Below, piece after piece: positions 49,974 through 59,100 of a stretch of 64,000 nt of DNA. A program made the translations under genes and the position numbers. The notes under the pieces are model-generated. The model had not been told where the DNA came from. It saw nothing but the letters and a program-made list of their open reading frames with translations, and did not search any database. Each line of letters starts with the position of its first letter. Position 1 is the stretch's first letter. Source of the stretch: JAXHLG01 sp034522495 (lineage in GTDB: Bacteria; Patescibacteriota; Minisyncoccia; Moranbacterales; DUUL01). The stretch is taken from the NCBI GenBank assembly GCA_034522495.1, contig JAXHLG010000002.1:558001-622000 (forward strand), in the 5' to 3' direction.

Positions 49974-52346
49974 ATGGAAGAATCAAAAACAAAAATCAGC
50001 GAAAACAACTTCTCCGCCAAACCCGAAGACGGCGGAAGAAGAAAAAAGATACTTGTTTTAGTGGGAGTTTTTGCAGTTGCAGCGATACTGGGCGGGCTTA
50101 TTTATTTTTTTGCCGGCAATAAGGACGAAGAGAAAGAGAAGGAAAAAGAAAAAAACGGAGGAACAAGCAATATAAGCAAGAATTTACAGCAAAAACTAGC
50201 TGATCAATCCAAATTAAAGAAATTTGAAGATTATTCTCAATTAAAAAATTTTTTGGAATCCAACATCGGATCTTCGGGCTATAATGATATGCAGTTTGAC
50301 GCTCCTCTGGGCATGGGTAGCCTTGAGGCAAGCAGGGAAGTGGCTGACAGCGGAAATCTTCAGACGAAGCAGCAGGAGATGAATTTGCCTTCCGAGGGAG
50401 GCGATGACTTTTCCAAAACTAATGTTCAGGTGGAGGGCGTGGACGAGGCCGATATTGTGAAAACGGACGGCGAGTATATTTATTCGGTGGCCAATCAAGA
50501 TCTCTATATCTCCAAGGCCTATCCGGCTCAAGACGCTCAAGTGCTTTCTAAGATAGCCTTCAAGTCAAGGCCTAGCAATATTTATCTCGAGGGTGATAAA
50601 ATGGTGGTTTTCGGCTCGGAAAGCCGGGCGGTGATTCAAGAAAAAAGTTCTTATGAATTTCGGGAAGGGGCGGCGTTTTTCAAGGTATTTGATATTTCGG
50701 ATAAAAAAAATCCCTCTCAAGTCAGGGATTTGCAATTCGAAGGGAACTATTTTGATTCCAGGATGATAGATGATCAAGTTTACTTCATCACCAGATCTTC
50801 CGCTTATTACAAAGATACTCCGGTGCCCAGGATTATGGAGGACGGCAAGGCTCTCTATGAAGCTGAGGATGACAAAAAGTGCGCCGGCTGCCCCGAGGTT
50901 TATTATGTCGACATTCCCAATTATTCCTATAATTACATGAACGTCGCCTCCATCGACATCTCTTCGCCAAACTCGCAAATACAAAATGAAGTGTATATGC
51001 TTCCCCGCGGCCAGAATATGTATGTTTCCCAAAAGAACATTTATATGACTTATACTAAGCATGTCAGCGAATACATTTTGATGATGGAAGTAATGAGCGA
51101 GTTGATTTTACCCGAATTGGATCAAGACACTAGGAAAAAAATTGAAGAAATCAAGTCATCGCCGGATTACGTGCTCAACTCAAGGGAAAAACAACAAAAA
51201 ATTTCTTCTTACGTGGAACGGTATATGAGAAACCTTTCCAAAGATGAACGGGAAAAAATGGAAGAGAAAACTCAAGAGGAGTTGAAACAAAAATATCATG
51301 ATATCTCCAAGGAGCTGGAAAAGACAGTTATTCAGAAAATATCGATTAATAAGGGAGAGTTGGATTACAAATCTACTGGAGAAGTCACCGGTCATGTGAT
51401 CAATCAATTTTCTATGAGCGAGAAAGGCGGATATTTTAGAATAGCCACAACCAAAAGCGGAGAAAGAAGATTCCGGCCCGCTATCGGCGGCATAGAAAAT
51501 GATTTTTCGGAAAACAGGGAATCATACAGCAATGCTTACGTTCTCGATGAAGATTTGCAGATGGTTGGTTCCGTAGAAGGCTTAGCAGAGGGTGAGCGGA
51601 TTTATTCAGCTCGCTTTATGCAGGACCGTCTCTATATGGTAACCTTCAAGCAGGTGGATCCGCTTTTTGTCATAGATCTTAAGAATCCAAAAAACCCTCA
51701 AGTGCTGGGAGAACTAAAGATTCCCGGTTATTCCAACTATCTTCATCCATATGACGAGAATACCTTAATCGGACTGGGAAAAGAAACCAAAGCAAGAGAA
51801 ACCGGCGGTTTTGATACCAAGGGCTTAAAAATTTCTTTATTTGATGTATCCGACGTGTCTAATCCAAAGGAAGTGGATAAATATGTGTTTGAAGACGAGT
51901 CAACCAGCTCGATTGCCCAGCATGAACATAAGGCTTTCTTATTTTCCAAGGAGAAGAATCTCCTGGTCGTTCCTGTAAGCACCTCTGGCGGAATGAGGCC
52001 GATGCGGGAAAGCGCTCAAAGCGCTCCTCCCCCGAGCGATAATTTGGGAGAAATTATGCCTTATCCTCCTCAAGATCAATTTCGAGGGGCCGCCGTTTTT
52101 GAGGTAACAAAAGACAACATTGAACTTAGGGATTTAATCGATCATTCCGGCGACAATCCCAGTAGAGAAACCTGGTGCGGCAGCAATTGCTATGATACCA
52201 CCGTTAAAAGAAGCCTTTATATAGAAGATACCTTATATACAATGTCATCCCGCTATCTTGTGGCTAACCAGCTAAGCGACTTATCTGAAATCAAAAAGCT
52301 TCGCTTCCAAAAAGGAGAGGAAGATGACTTTGAGGTTATAAATTGA
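49974..52346 (+). CDS. Secreted/anchored beta-propeller domain protein, 790 aa
   Basis: One N-terminal membrane helix (about 24-44) places the large remainder outside the cell. The segment NVQVEGVDEADIVKTDGEYIYSVANQDLYI is the hallmark of secreted proteins with a C-terminal beta-propeller domain (PF09826 type), and repeated blade-like strands follow (FKVFDISDKKNPSQV, FVIDLKNPKNPQVLGELKIPGYSNYLHP, ISLFDVSDVSNPKEV). A helical insertion rich in Lys/Glu lies at about 365-455. Cysteine pairs (CAGC near 303; CGSNC near 740) may form disulfides. Function unknown; an extracellular binding or adhesion role would fit. Confidence 0.85.
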   Translation: MEESKTKISENNFSAKPEDGGRRKKILVLVGVFAVAAILGGLIYFFAGNKDEEKEKEKEKNGGTSNISKNLQQKLADQSKLKKFEDYSQLKNFLESNIGSSGYNDMQFDAPLGMGSLEASREVADSGNLQTKQQEMNLPSEGGDDFSKTNVQVEGVDEADIVKTDGEYIYSVANQDLYISKAYPAQDAQVLSKIAFKSRPSNIYLEGDKMVVFGSESRAVIQEKSSYEFREGAAFFKVFDISDKKNPSQVRDLQFEGNYFDSRMIDDQVYFITRSSAYYKDTPVPRIMEDGKALYEAEDDKKCAGCPEVYYVDIPNYSYNYMNVASIDISSPNSQIQNEVYMLPRGQNMYVSQKNIYMTYTKHVSEYILMMEVMSELILPELDQDTRKKIEEIKSSPDYVLNSREKQQKISSYVERYMRNLSKDEREKMEEKTQEELKQKYHDISKELEKTVIQKISINKGELDYKSTGEVTGHVINQFSMSEKGGYFRIATTKSGERRFRPAIGGIENDFSENRESYSNAYVLDEDLQMVGSVEGLAEGERIYSARFMQDRLYMVTFKQVDPLFVIDLKNPKNPQVLGELKIPGYSNYLHPYDENTLIGLGKETKARETGGFDTKGLKISLFDVSDVSNPKEVDKYVFEDESTSSIAQHEHKAFLFSKEKNLLVVPVSTSGGMRPMRESAQSAPPPSDNLGEIMPYPPQDQFRGAAVFEVTKDNIELRDLIDHSGDNPSRETWCGSNCYDTTVKRSLYIEDTLYTMSSRYLVANQLSDLSEIKKLRFQKGEEDDFEVIN

Positions 52347-52405
52347 TTTTTACCCAAACAACGCCAATTAAAATAATTGCCTTAAGCCCATAAAACAGAA
52401 ATAAA

Positions 52406-54850
52406 ATGAATCTAATTATCTGGTTTTACACCAAAGCGCTAAAAGAGCTTTTGACTGCGTGGAAGAACTTTAGTTTTTTCCCTTTTTATTTCTTTTCTAC
52501 GAAAACTTTGGCAAAAACCATTTTCGTTATTTGGAAAAGAAATTTTTTAATGCCGGTGGAACAGGGTTTTCATCCGCTTAAAAAAATACTTCGCTTTGTC
52601 GCGCAGATATATTTTAGATTTGTTGGCGCCGTGATAAGGTTTTTTGTTATCGTCTTGAGCGCCTTGTTGGCTTTATTTATATTCATCGCCGGCATCCCGG
52701 TTGTTTTGAGCTGGCTATTGTTTCCGCTGCTGCTTCCGGCAACCCTGGCCGGACTTTTGATTGATCCGGAAAAGGCGGTTTTTTTGCTGCCTCTTAATGT
52801 TGGAATCTTTACAGTTGCTTTGATCTTTTTAACGCAGGAGAAGGCCTCGGATCTTAGAAATATGAATATGAATAAATTTATTAGGCAGAAGTTTTTTGAT
52901 AAAGTTATTCAAAGAATGGGAGCTGATCCCGGGAAAATATCCAAAAAAACTTTTCTGGATAAAAACGATTTTTCGAGATTATTAAAAAAACACGGCTTAA
53001 CCAAAAAAGATTTTGACTTGATATTGGATTGGGAGCTGAATAGAGAGGTTAGAAAAAAAGAAAACTTAAAGTTCTGGAAAATGAAAAACCTGAAGAAAGC
53101 GGATCCTGTCTGCAAACACTGGCACTTCGGATATACTCCCGTTTTAAATGAAATAGGCGAAGAAATTACAAAAAAAGATTATTCAGACTATGGTCAATTG
53201 GAGCTGGTTAATTACAAAAGAGAACTGGAAATGCTGGCTGCTTCTCTTTCCCGTTCCCATCAGAACAATAGCTTGCTAGTGGGGCCGGCCGGAATAGGCA
53301 AGTCTTCAATTATTCATTATTTGTCAAAGCTAATCAGCCGGCGGCGATTAAGCCCCCTTTTAAACCAGCAAAGAGTGATTGTCTTGGATCTATTGGGCGC
53401 AGTTTCTGCGGCGAATCAAAGGAGGCAAAACGCCGAAAATTTTATGCATAGAATTTTTTTGGAGGCGGCCTATGCCGGCAACGTGATTTTGGTTGTTAAA
53501 AACATTGATATTTTGTTTAAATCAAGAGGCCCGCTTGTTCAGGGCGCAGTCTCAGTCCTTTTGAATTATCTTTCCTTGCCCGGCTTTAGATTGATTGCAA
53601 CCTCGGACAAAAATAATTATCATAAAATAATTGAAAACAAAGCAAGCCTTCTGAAGCATTTTGAAGTTATTCAAGTCAACGAGCCGAGCAAGGAAGATAC
53701 TGCAAAAATGATAATGCAATACATGGAAAATCAGGAAAAAAACGGCATTATTTTTCCTTATCCGGCAATCAAGGAAATTATAGAAAAATCCGATCAAATA
53801 GGAAAAATCAATCCCCTTCCCGGCCGGGCAATAGGCTTGGCAGACAAGGTGCTGACCTATTATTTGAAAAATCCTGAAGAGAAGATCAGCCCCGAGCTGG
53901 CTGATCGGTATATAGCTTTGAAAACGGGTGTTCCGCAGGGGAAAATCAGCCCTGAAGAAAAAGGAGTTTTGTTAAATTTGGAAAAAATTATACACAAACG
54001 AGTTATCGGCCAAGATGAGGCGGTGAAGAAGGTAGCAGAAGCCATAAGACAGTCCCGCACAGGAGTAAATCAAAACAAAAGGCCGGTAGGGAGTTTTCTT
54101 TTTCTGGGGCCGACCGGCGTCGGCAAGACGGAAACCGCCAAGGCGTTGGCGGAAGCTTATTACGGGGATGAAAACAGGATGATAAGATTTGACATGAATG
54201 AATACAGCAGCCAGGCTTCCGTGACCGCTATGATAGGCTCTCAAGAAAAAAATATTCCCGGTCGATTAACCAATAAAGTTAAAGACCATCCGTTTTCAGT
54301 GATATTGCTGGATGAACTGGAAAAATGCCATGTAAGCATTGCAGATTTGTTTTTTCAGGTTTTGGACGAAGGGTATATAACCGACTCTTTTGGTGAAAAA
54401 ATCAACTTTAAGGGAAATATAATAATTGCCACTTCTAATGCCGGGTCGGGGCTCATTAGGAAAATGATCCAAAAAAAGGAAGCCGTGAAGAAAATCAAAG
54501 ACAAGCTCCTAGACCACCTGGTAGAGGAAAATTATTTTAGAGTCGAATTCTTAAACAGATTTGACGATGTGATATTTTTTGAACCATTCAATGAAGAACA
54601 ATTGGAAAAGGTAACAAGCTTAATGCTTCATAATTTTATTGATAAACTAAAAGAAAGAAATAACTTGGAAATTGAAATGGATGGAGAAATAGCTGCCAAG
54701 GTTATTGAAAAAGGATATGACAAAAGATTTGGTGCTCGCTCGATAAGAAGATATATTAATAGCAACATCAAAAGCATAGTTTCTAAAAAAATATTGGAAA
54801 GCGAAAAACGGCCGGACAAAATAAAAATTTATGCCAAAGATTTGCAATGA
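52406..54850 (+). CDS. Membrane-anchored Clp-like AAA+ ATPase
   Basis: 814 residues with two AAA+ modules like ClpA/ClpC but with a membrane N-terminus. Hydrophobic segments are at about 70-113 and 124-143. D1 has Walker A GPAGIGKSS (293-301) but a degenerate Walker B (ILVVKNID). D2 has Walker A GPTGVGKT (568-575), Walker B VILLDELEK, sensor ATSNAG, the arginine region FLNRFDD and sensor 2 GARSIRR. The Clp N domain and a clear ClpP-binding loop are not seen. Likely an unfoldase acting at the membrane; partners unknown. It follows the beta-propeller gene by 59 bp. Confidence 0.88.
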   Translation: MNLIIWFYTKALKELLTAWKNFSFFPFYFFSTKTLAKTIFVIWKRNFLMPVEQGFHPLKKILRFVAQIYFRFVGAVIRFFVIVLSALLALFIFIAGIPVVLSWLLFPLLLPATLAGLLIDPEKAVFLLPLNVGIFTVALIFLTQEKASDLRNMNMNKFIRQKFFDKVIQRMGADPGKISKKTFLDKNDFSRLLKKHGLTKKDFDLILDWELNREVRKKENLKFWKMKNLKKADPVCKHWHFGYTPVLNEIGEEITKKDYSDYGQLELVNYKRELEMLAASLSRSHQNNSLLVGPAGIGKSSIIHYLSKLISRRRLSPLLNQQRVIVLDLLGAVSAANQRRQNAENFMHRIFLEAAYAGNVILVVKNIDILFKSRGPLVQGAVSVLLNYLSLPGFRLIATSDKNNYHKIIENKASLLKHFEVIQVNEPSKEDTAKMIMQYMENQEKNGIIFPYPAIKEIIEKSDQIGKINPLPGRAIGLADKVLTYYLKNPEEKISPELADRYIALKTGVPQGKISPEEKGVLLNLEKIIHKRVIGQDEAVKKVAEAIRQSRTGVNQNKRPVGSFLFLGPTGVGKTETAKALAEAYYGDENRMIRFDMNEYSSQASVTAMIGSQEKNIPGRLTNKVKDHPFSVILLDELEKCHVSIADLFFQVLDEGYITDSFGEKINFKGNIIIATSNAGSGLIRKMIQKKEAVKKIKDKLLDHLVEENYFRVEFLNRFDDVIFFEPFNEEQLEKVTSLMLHNFIDKLKERNNLEIEMDGEIAAKVIEKGYDKRFGARSIRRYINSNIKSIVSKKILESEKRPDKIKIYAKDLQ

Positions 54851-54917
54851 GAGTTTGACGAACCAATCTCGATTTCATTGGAGCAAGCTTCAAATAAACA
54901 AATAAACAAATAAACTA

Positions 54918-54946
54918 TTGCTATTTTTTTGATTTTATGTTATAGT
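54918..54946 (+). promoter_or_regulatory. Promoter of the 55015 gene
   Basis: TTGCTA (54918-54923), a 17-bp spacer and TATAGT (54941-54946), about 70 bp before the start codon. Confidence 0.55.
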
Positions 54947-55014
54947 GCCTAGTTAAATTGAAAGGATAGGGCTGGATAATAAAAGGATAGAGGATTTTGG
55001 CATTAATAATTTAA

Positions 55015-56511
55015 ATGAAAATTACAGGGCTGATTAAAGGCTTGTCCGAGCAAGTTGATTCAAAACTCGTTTTACCCGGCTTTATTGGACTAACGGCCGC
55101 CATTCTTACTCTGGTTTTGACGCTGGATTTTTTGGTTGCGTCTCTGGTGTTTGTCTTCTCAGCAGCAGGCCTGATATTTTATAAAAGCTTCTCGAAGGGG
55201 TGGTTGTTTCTTTTGGTAATTGTTTTGCTTTTTCCGACTATTAAAATAGCCGGAACCGGCTTGGTCTTATTTGAACTGTTACTGGGAATTTTGGCGGTAA
55301 TTGGAATGATTCAGCTGGCAATCAAGGATAAGAAGGTGCTTAGAAACAATCTGACCTTCTACTTTTTTCTACTTTTTCTGATTGCCGTATCCCACTTTGT
55401 GCTGGGCAAAATTTTTGGACTCGAAGTTTCCAAAGAAATTTGGCGGATCGGGCTGGTTTATTTAATGATCTGGGTCCTGCTAGTGGGGTTCCAATATTTT
55501 TTTCAAACCCAGAAAAGGATTAAGAGATTTTTTTTGATAATTATTGCCGCGGCTTCAATTCATTCCATTTTTGGCGTAATTGCATTTTTAACTAATTGGC
55601 AAATATCGACCGGACTGGGAATTTCCTCCGGCAGAATGAGCCATCCGTTATTTGAAAATGTTACCCGTCAAGTAAACGGTTTTCTTGGGATAGGCTTAGA
55701 AGAAAGAATTGGCTCCAATCCCCTGGCATCTTTTTTAATTGCGGGGATAATTGCAACCGTTTCTTTGATAGTGATTAACAAGCAGCAAGAGAAGGCGTTA
55801 ATGAAAAACAAGGAGAAGAAGCCTTCAGGCGGGAAGTTTCTTGACGGCATAGTCGGAGTTAAAAAATTATCCAAAAGGCTTGCTGACAGAAAGCTTTTCA
55901 GAAAAAGAATGTGGCTTGCTTTGCTGGCGATAATTCAATTTACGGCATTGTTTTTAACTTTTTCATATTATAGCTTGATTCATTTGGGAATTGGGCTATT
56001 GGTAATGGGAGTGCTAATGAAAAGAAGGCGATTGTTGAGCTTGGCGGCAATTTATTTGGTTGCATTTGTGATTATCATACCCGGCTTTTCCTCTTCTGTC
56101 GGACTAATATCAACCGCCGGTGTTAGCGGCTGGCTTGCCGATTTTCAACAGCTTAAAAACAATTGGGTTTTTGGAATAGGCTTGGGACAAGGCGACGCGG
56201 GCAGTTCGCCGGCTAACTCATTTTATTTGATTTGGTCCAGTTACGGTCTTTTGGGAATAATAATTTTTTTGAAGATGCTCTGGGAATATTTTGCCGGCAT
56301 CTATAGAAAATACGAGAGTACGGTTAACGGAGAGAGAATTTGGTTTATTACGGTTATGGCCACATTTACGGCGCTTTTACTGGAAGGCCTTTCATCCAAT
56401 GTTTTAATTTTCGGACCGACGGCCGTAATTTTCTGGCTAATGTATGGAGTAATTATAAATTTGGGTAAAAATAGCCTTAATTCAAGATTTAAGAAAATAA
56501 GCTACAAGTAG
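55015..56511 (+). CDS. O-antigen ligase/polymerase-like membrane protein
   Basis: 498 residues with about 11-12 hydrophobic helices and a larger loop near 190-230. The C-terminal part (NNWVFGIGLGQGDAGSSPANSFYLIWSSYGLLGIIIFLK) has the GLG..S..N..... pattern of Wzy/WaaL-type proteins. Such proteins join or ligate surface glycans outside the membrane. A lysine-rich cytoplasmic segment (about 260-300) is unusual. Nearby dTDP-rhamnose genes support a role in surface polysaccharide, but the acceptor is unknown. Confidence 0.78.
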   Translation: MKITGLIKGLSEQVDSKLVLPGFIGLTAAILTLVLTLDFLVASLVFVFSAAGLIFYKSFSKGWLFLLVIVLLFPTIKIAGTGLVLFELLLGILAVIGMIQLAIKDKKVLRNNLTFYFFLLFLIAVSHFVLGKIFGLEVSKEIWRIGLVYLMIWVLLVGFQYFFQTQKRIKRFFLIIIAAASIHSIFGVIAFLTNWQISTGLGISSGRMSHPLFENVTRQVNGFLGIGLEERIGSNPLASFLIAGIIATVSLIVINKQQEKALMKNKEKKPSGGKFLDGIVGVKKLSKRLADRKLFRKRMWLALLAIIQFTALFLTFSYYSLIHLGIGLLVMGVLMKRRRLLSLAAIYLVAFVIIIPGFSSSVGLISTAGVSGWLADFQQLKNNWVFGIGLGQGDAGSSPANSFYLIWSSYGLLGIIIFLKMLWEYFAGIYRKYESTVNGERIWFITVMATFTALLLEGLSSNVLIFGPTAVIFWLMYGVIINLGKNSLNSRFKKISYK

Positions 56512-56525
56512 GATTTGCATTATTT

Positions 56526-56725
56526 AGGAATTACACGCTTGACTCTCTATTATCAAAAAAAAGAGAGCAAAGCAAGGTTTGGTTTTTGCATTCGATCGAA
56601 AAAATATTTTAGAAGCAAAAAAGGTTTTCTATTAAAAATATCTTAACAAGCCTGAAAGGCAAGTGCGCATAAAACCAAGCCTTGCTTTGCTCTCGGCATT
56701 GCCAGAGAGTAATCGCGTAATTCCT
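56526..56725 (-). mobile_element. MITE-like element, copy C (200 bp), inverted
   Basis: Reverse orientation of the 3012-3211 family and very similar to it. The 7-bp flanks ATTATTT (56519-56525) and ATTATTA (56726-56732) match at six positions. It ends 24 bp before the next start codon. Confidence 0.88.
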
Positions 56726-56749
56726 ATTATTATTATTAAATTATTTATT

Positions 56750-58183
56750 ATGGAAAAATTCGAATTTCCTCGGGATCAAGAGAAAAATCTGGCCGCTGAA
56801 AAAACGGCGGAGAGGAGAAGAGGCTGGAAATTTTGGCTGTCTTTCTGGACGCTGGCCATTTTGTTTCTTGCCGGCTGGGCTGTTTTTTGGCAAGTTAAAA
56901 ACAATGGATGGTTTGGTTTGCTGGGCTATACCAGTCCGGCGGTAAGTTTGCTGCCAATTGCTGAAAAACAGAAAGAAGAAATACGGACCATTTTTGATGT
57001 TGTTCCCAAGATAACCCAAGACAACGAGGAAAAAACTTTCTTGGTTCTATTCCAAAACAATATGGAGCTGCGTCCCGGAGGAGGATACATTGGAGCCTTC
57101 GGCATATTAAAGACGAAAGGAGAGAAAATCGTGGACGTGCAAGTTCACGATACCAACGTTTTTGACAGCCGGAAATCCACCAATATCGACCCGCCGTATC
57201 CGATGGGCGAAATGCTTAGTATAAGCAACTGGGAGATGAGGGACAGCAACTGGTCTCCGGATTTTCCCGCCAACGCTGAGAAGGCAATAGAGCTTTATCA
57301 AAAGCAGGGAGGCGAAGAAAAGTTTGATGGAGTGGCGGCCATTTCCACCGAAGTGCTTTTGTCTTTTTTGGAAGCAGTGGGCCCGATAAAGCTGGAAAAC
57401 TACCCCGGGGAATACAACAGCGAAAATGCCGTTATGAAACTTGAATACCAGGTGGAAAAAGGGTATCGGGAACAAAACATAGAGAAAGGCAAGCGAAAAT
57501 ATGTGATGAAAGAACTGGCCAGGGAAATTCTTGCGCGCGCCCAAAGTTTGACGTGGCAGGAAAAAAAGGAACTGCTGCTTGCAATAGAAAACCATTTGGA
57601 TCAAAAGGACGTCATGATATATTTCAAAAAGAATGAATTGCAAGAGAAAGTAAATAAATTAGGCTGGGACGGGGAAGTGGATGAGAATTTTGACAAGGAT
57701 TACCTCATGATGGTGGATGCCAATTTGGGAGCCTTGAAGACTGATCTTCACATGGAAAGGTCTTTTGACTATACAGTGGATTTCTCTGAAAAGAAGCCTC
57801 AAGCTACTTTGGATATTCACTATGAAAACACCGCTAAGGCCAGAGATTGGCTGACCAGAGATTATAGGAGCTACTTGAGGGTTTATGCGCCCGAGGGAAG
57901 CTGGCTGACTAACACCGATGAAGCGGGCGTGGTGAGGTTCGGAGAGGAATTTAACAAAAAATATTTTGGCACCATCGTTAATGTGCCTATAAATTCCAAA
58001 AAAACGGTAACCTTTGAGTATGACCTGCCGGAAAGCATAACCAGGGAAGAATACAGCCTAAAAATCCAAAAGCAGTCCGGGATCGACAACCTACCGGGGA
58101 AAATCACTATCATTGACGAAAATCTGAAAGGCCGGATTTACGAAGTTGAAGTAGTCAGCGATAAAGTGTTGTTTAAAAAATAA
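56750..58183 (+). CDS. DUF4012-family membrane-anchored protein
   Basis: 477 residues. One membrane helix (about 28-47) is followed by an extracytoplasmic domain with FLVLFQNNMELRPGGGYIGAFG, the hallmark of DUF4012 proteins, then the segment DGVAAISTEVLLSFLEAVGPIKLENY. This family is frequent in Candidate Phyla Radiation genomes and has no known function; location beside surface-polymer genes suggests an envelope role. I chose ATG 56750 (MEKFEFPRDQEKN). A longer open frame reaches 56663 but reads through the end of the MITE. Confidence 0.87.
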   Translation: MEKFEFPRDQEKNLAAEKTAERRRGWKFWLSFWTLAILFLAGWAVFWQVKNNGWFGLLGYTSPAVSLLPIAEKQKEEIRTIFDVVPKITQDNEEKTFLVLFQNNMELRPGGGYIGAFGILKTKGEKIVDVQVHDTNVFDSRKSTNIDPPYPMGEMLSISNWEMRDSNWSPDFPANAEKAIELYQKQGGEEKFDGVAAISTEVLLSFLEAVGPIKLENYPGEYNSENAVMKLEYQVEKGYREQNIEKGKRKYVMKELAREILARAQSLTWQEKKELLLAIENHLDQKDVMIYFKKNELQEKVNKLGWDGEVDENFDKDYLMMVDANLGALKTDLHMERSFDYTVDFSEKKPQATLDIHYENTAKARDWLTRDYRSYLRVYAPEGSWLTNTDEAGVVRFGEEFNKKYFGTIVNVPINSKKTVTFEYDLPESITREEYSLKIQKQSGIDNLPGKITIIDENLKGRIYEVEVVSDKVLFKK

Positions 58184-58205
58184 TAATAGCAAAAAATTGA
58201 TTTTA

Positions 58206-58235
58206 AAAAACCTTGCTTCACGGCAAGGTTTTTTT
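58206..58235 (+). terminator. Terminator of the DUF4012 gene
   Basis: A 10-bp stem AAAACCTTGC/GCAAGGTTTT with a 6-base loop and a run of seven T. Confidence 0.9.
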
Positions 58236-58283
58236 GTGGTAAAATTGAAAAAAGCAAAAGTTAATCTTATAAAATACTTGCAT

Positions 58284-58829
58284 ATGGAATTTCAAGAAAC
58301 AAAACTCAAAGACGTAAAATTGATAAAGCCTCAAGTGTTTGGCGATCACAGAGGTTTTTTCCTGGAAAGCTATTCCAAAAAAAAGTTTCAGGAGGTCGGG
58401 ATCGAAAACGAATTTGTTCAAGACAATCATTCCAAATCAGAGAAAAAGGGCGTTTTGCGCGGATTGCACTTTCAAAAACCGCCTCATGCCCAAGCTAAGT
58501 TGGTAAGGGTTACCAAGGGATCTGTATATGACGTAATAGTTGATCTAAGAAAAAACTCTCCCACTTATGGCAGGTGGCAAGGATTTGAATTATCCGAGAA
58601 AAATTTCTTAATGCTGTTTGTGCCGAAGGGCTTTGCCCACGCTTTTTGCACCTTGGAGCCGGAAACGGAATTTTTGTACAAAGTGGACGATTTTTATGCT
58701 CCGGAGTGTGATAGCGGCATTGTTTGGAATGATCCGGGTTTAGCCATCGAATGGCCCGTTGAAGATCCGATTCTTTCGGAAAAAGACCAGGAGCTGCCTG
58801 CATGGAAAAAACTTGAAAATCCATTTTGA
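58284..58829 (+). CDS. rfbC: dTDP-4-dehydrorhamnose 3,5-epimerase
   Basis: Third enzyme of dTDP-L-rhamnose synthesis. The 181-residue cupin has GDHRGFFLESYS, the catalytic histidine in VLRGLHFQKPPHAQAKLVRV, the sequence GSVYDVIVDLRKNSPTYGRW, and the tyrosine region VPKGFAHAF. I chose ATG 58284 because it starts the family sequence (MEFQETKLKDV); the frame is open further back through the terminator. TATAAAAT ends 8 bp before the ATG, so the mRNA may be leaderless. rfbB and rfbD follow; rfbA is not in the window. Confidence 0.95.
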   Translation: MEFQETKLKDVKLIKPQVFGDHRGFFLESYSKKKFQEVGIENEFVQDNHSKSEKKGVLRGLHFQKPPHAQAKLVRVTKGSVYDVIVDLRKNSPTYGRWQGFELSEKNFLMLFVPKGFAHAFCTLEPETEFLYKVDDFYAPECDSGIVWNDPGLAIEWPVEDPILSEKDQELPAWKKLENPF

Positions 58830-59100
58830 TAAATTACAAAGCACAGTTCAAAAATTACAAACAAAGTACAATTTACAAATTACAATTAATAAAGGAAGTT
58901 TGTCTTTCAATGTCGCACCACTTTTAATATATATATTTTTACCTATTTGCCCCGCAATGCGGGGCAGGCCCTAAATAGCTGAGAATAGTTTGTGTTTTTG
59001 GCAGTTTGTTAATTGTGTTTTGTTTGGGCTTTGTGTTTTGGTTTATTTGTGTTTTAAATAATCAATGCAGTGGAAATAAGAATAATAATTAGCTTATCTT
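58830..59100. repeat. Intergenic low-complexity fold-back between rfbC and rfbB
   Basis: AAATTACAAAGCACA text on the left is mirrored by TTTGTGTTTTG text on the right, with a CCCCGCAATGCGGGG hairpin (about 58949-58967) between them. No gene. Confidence 0.6.

Noticed and set aside
49867..50061. 64-aa open frame before the beta-propeller gene
   Set aside because: It overlaps the true start region in another frame and becomes Lys/Gln-rich low-complexity sequence.
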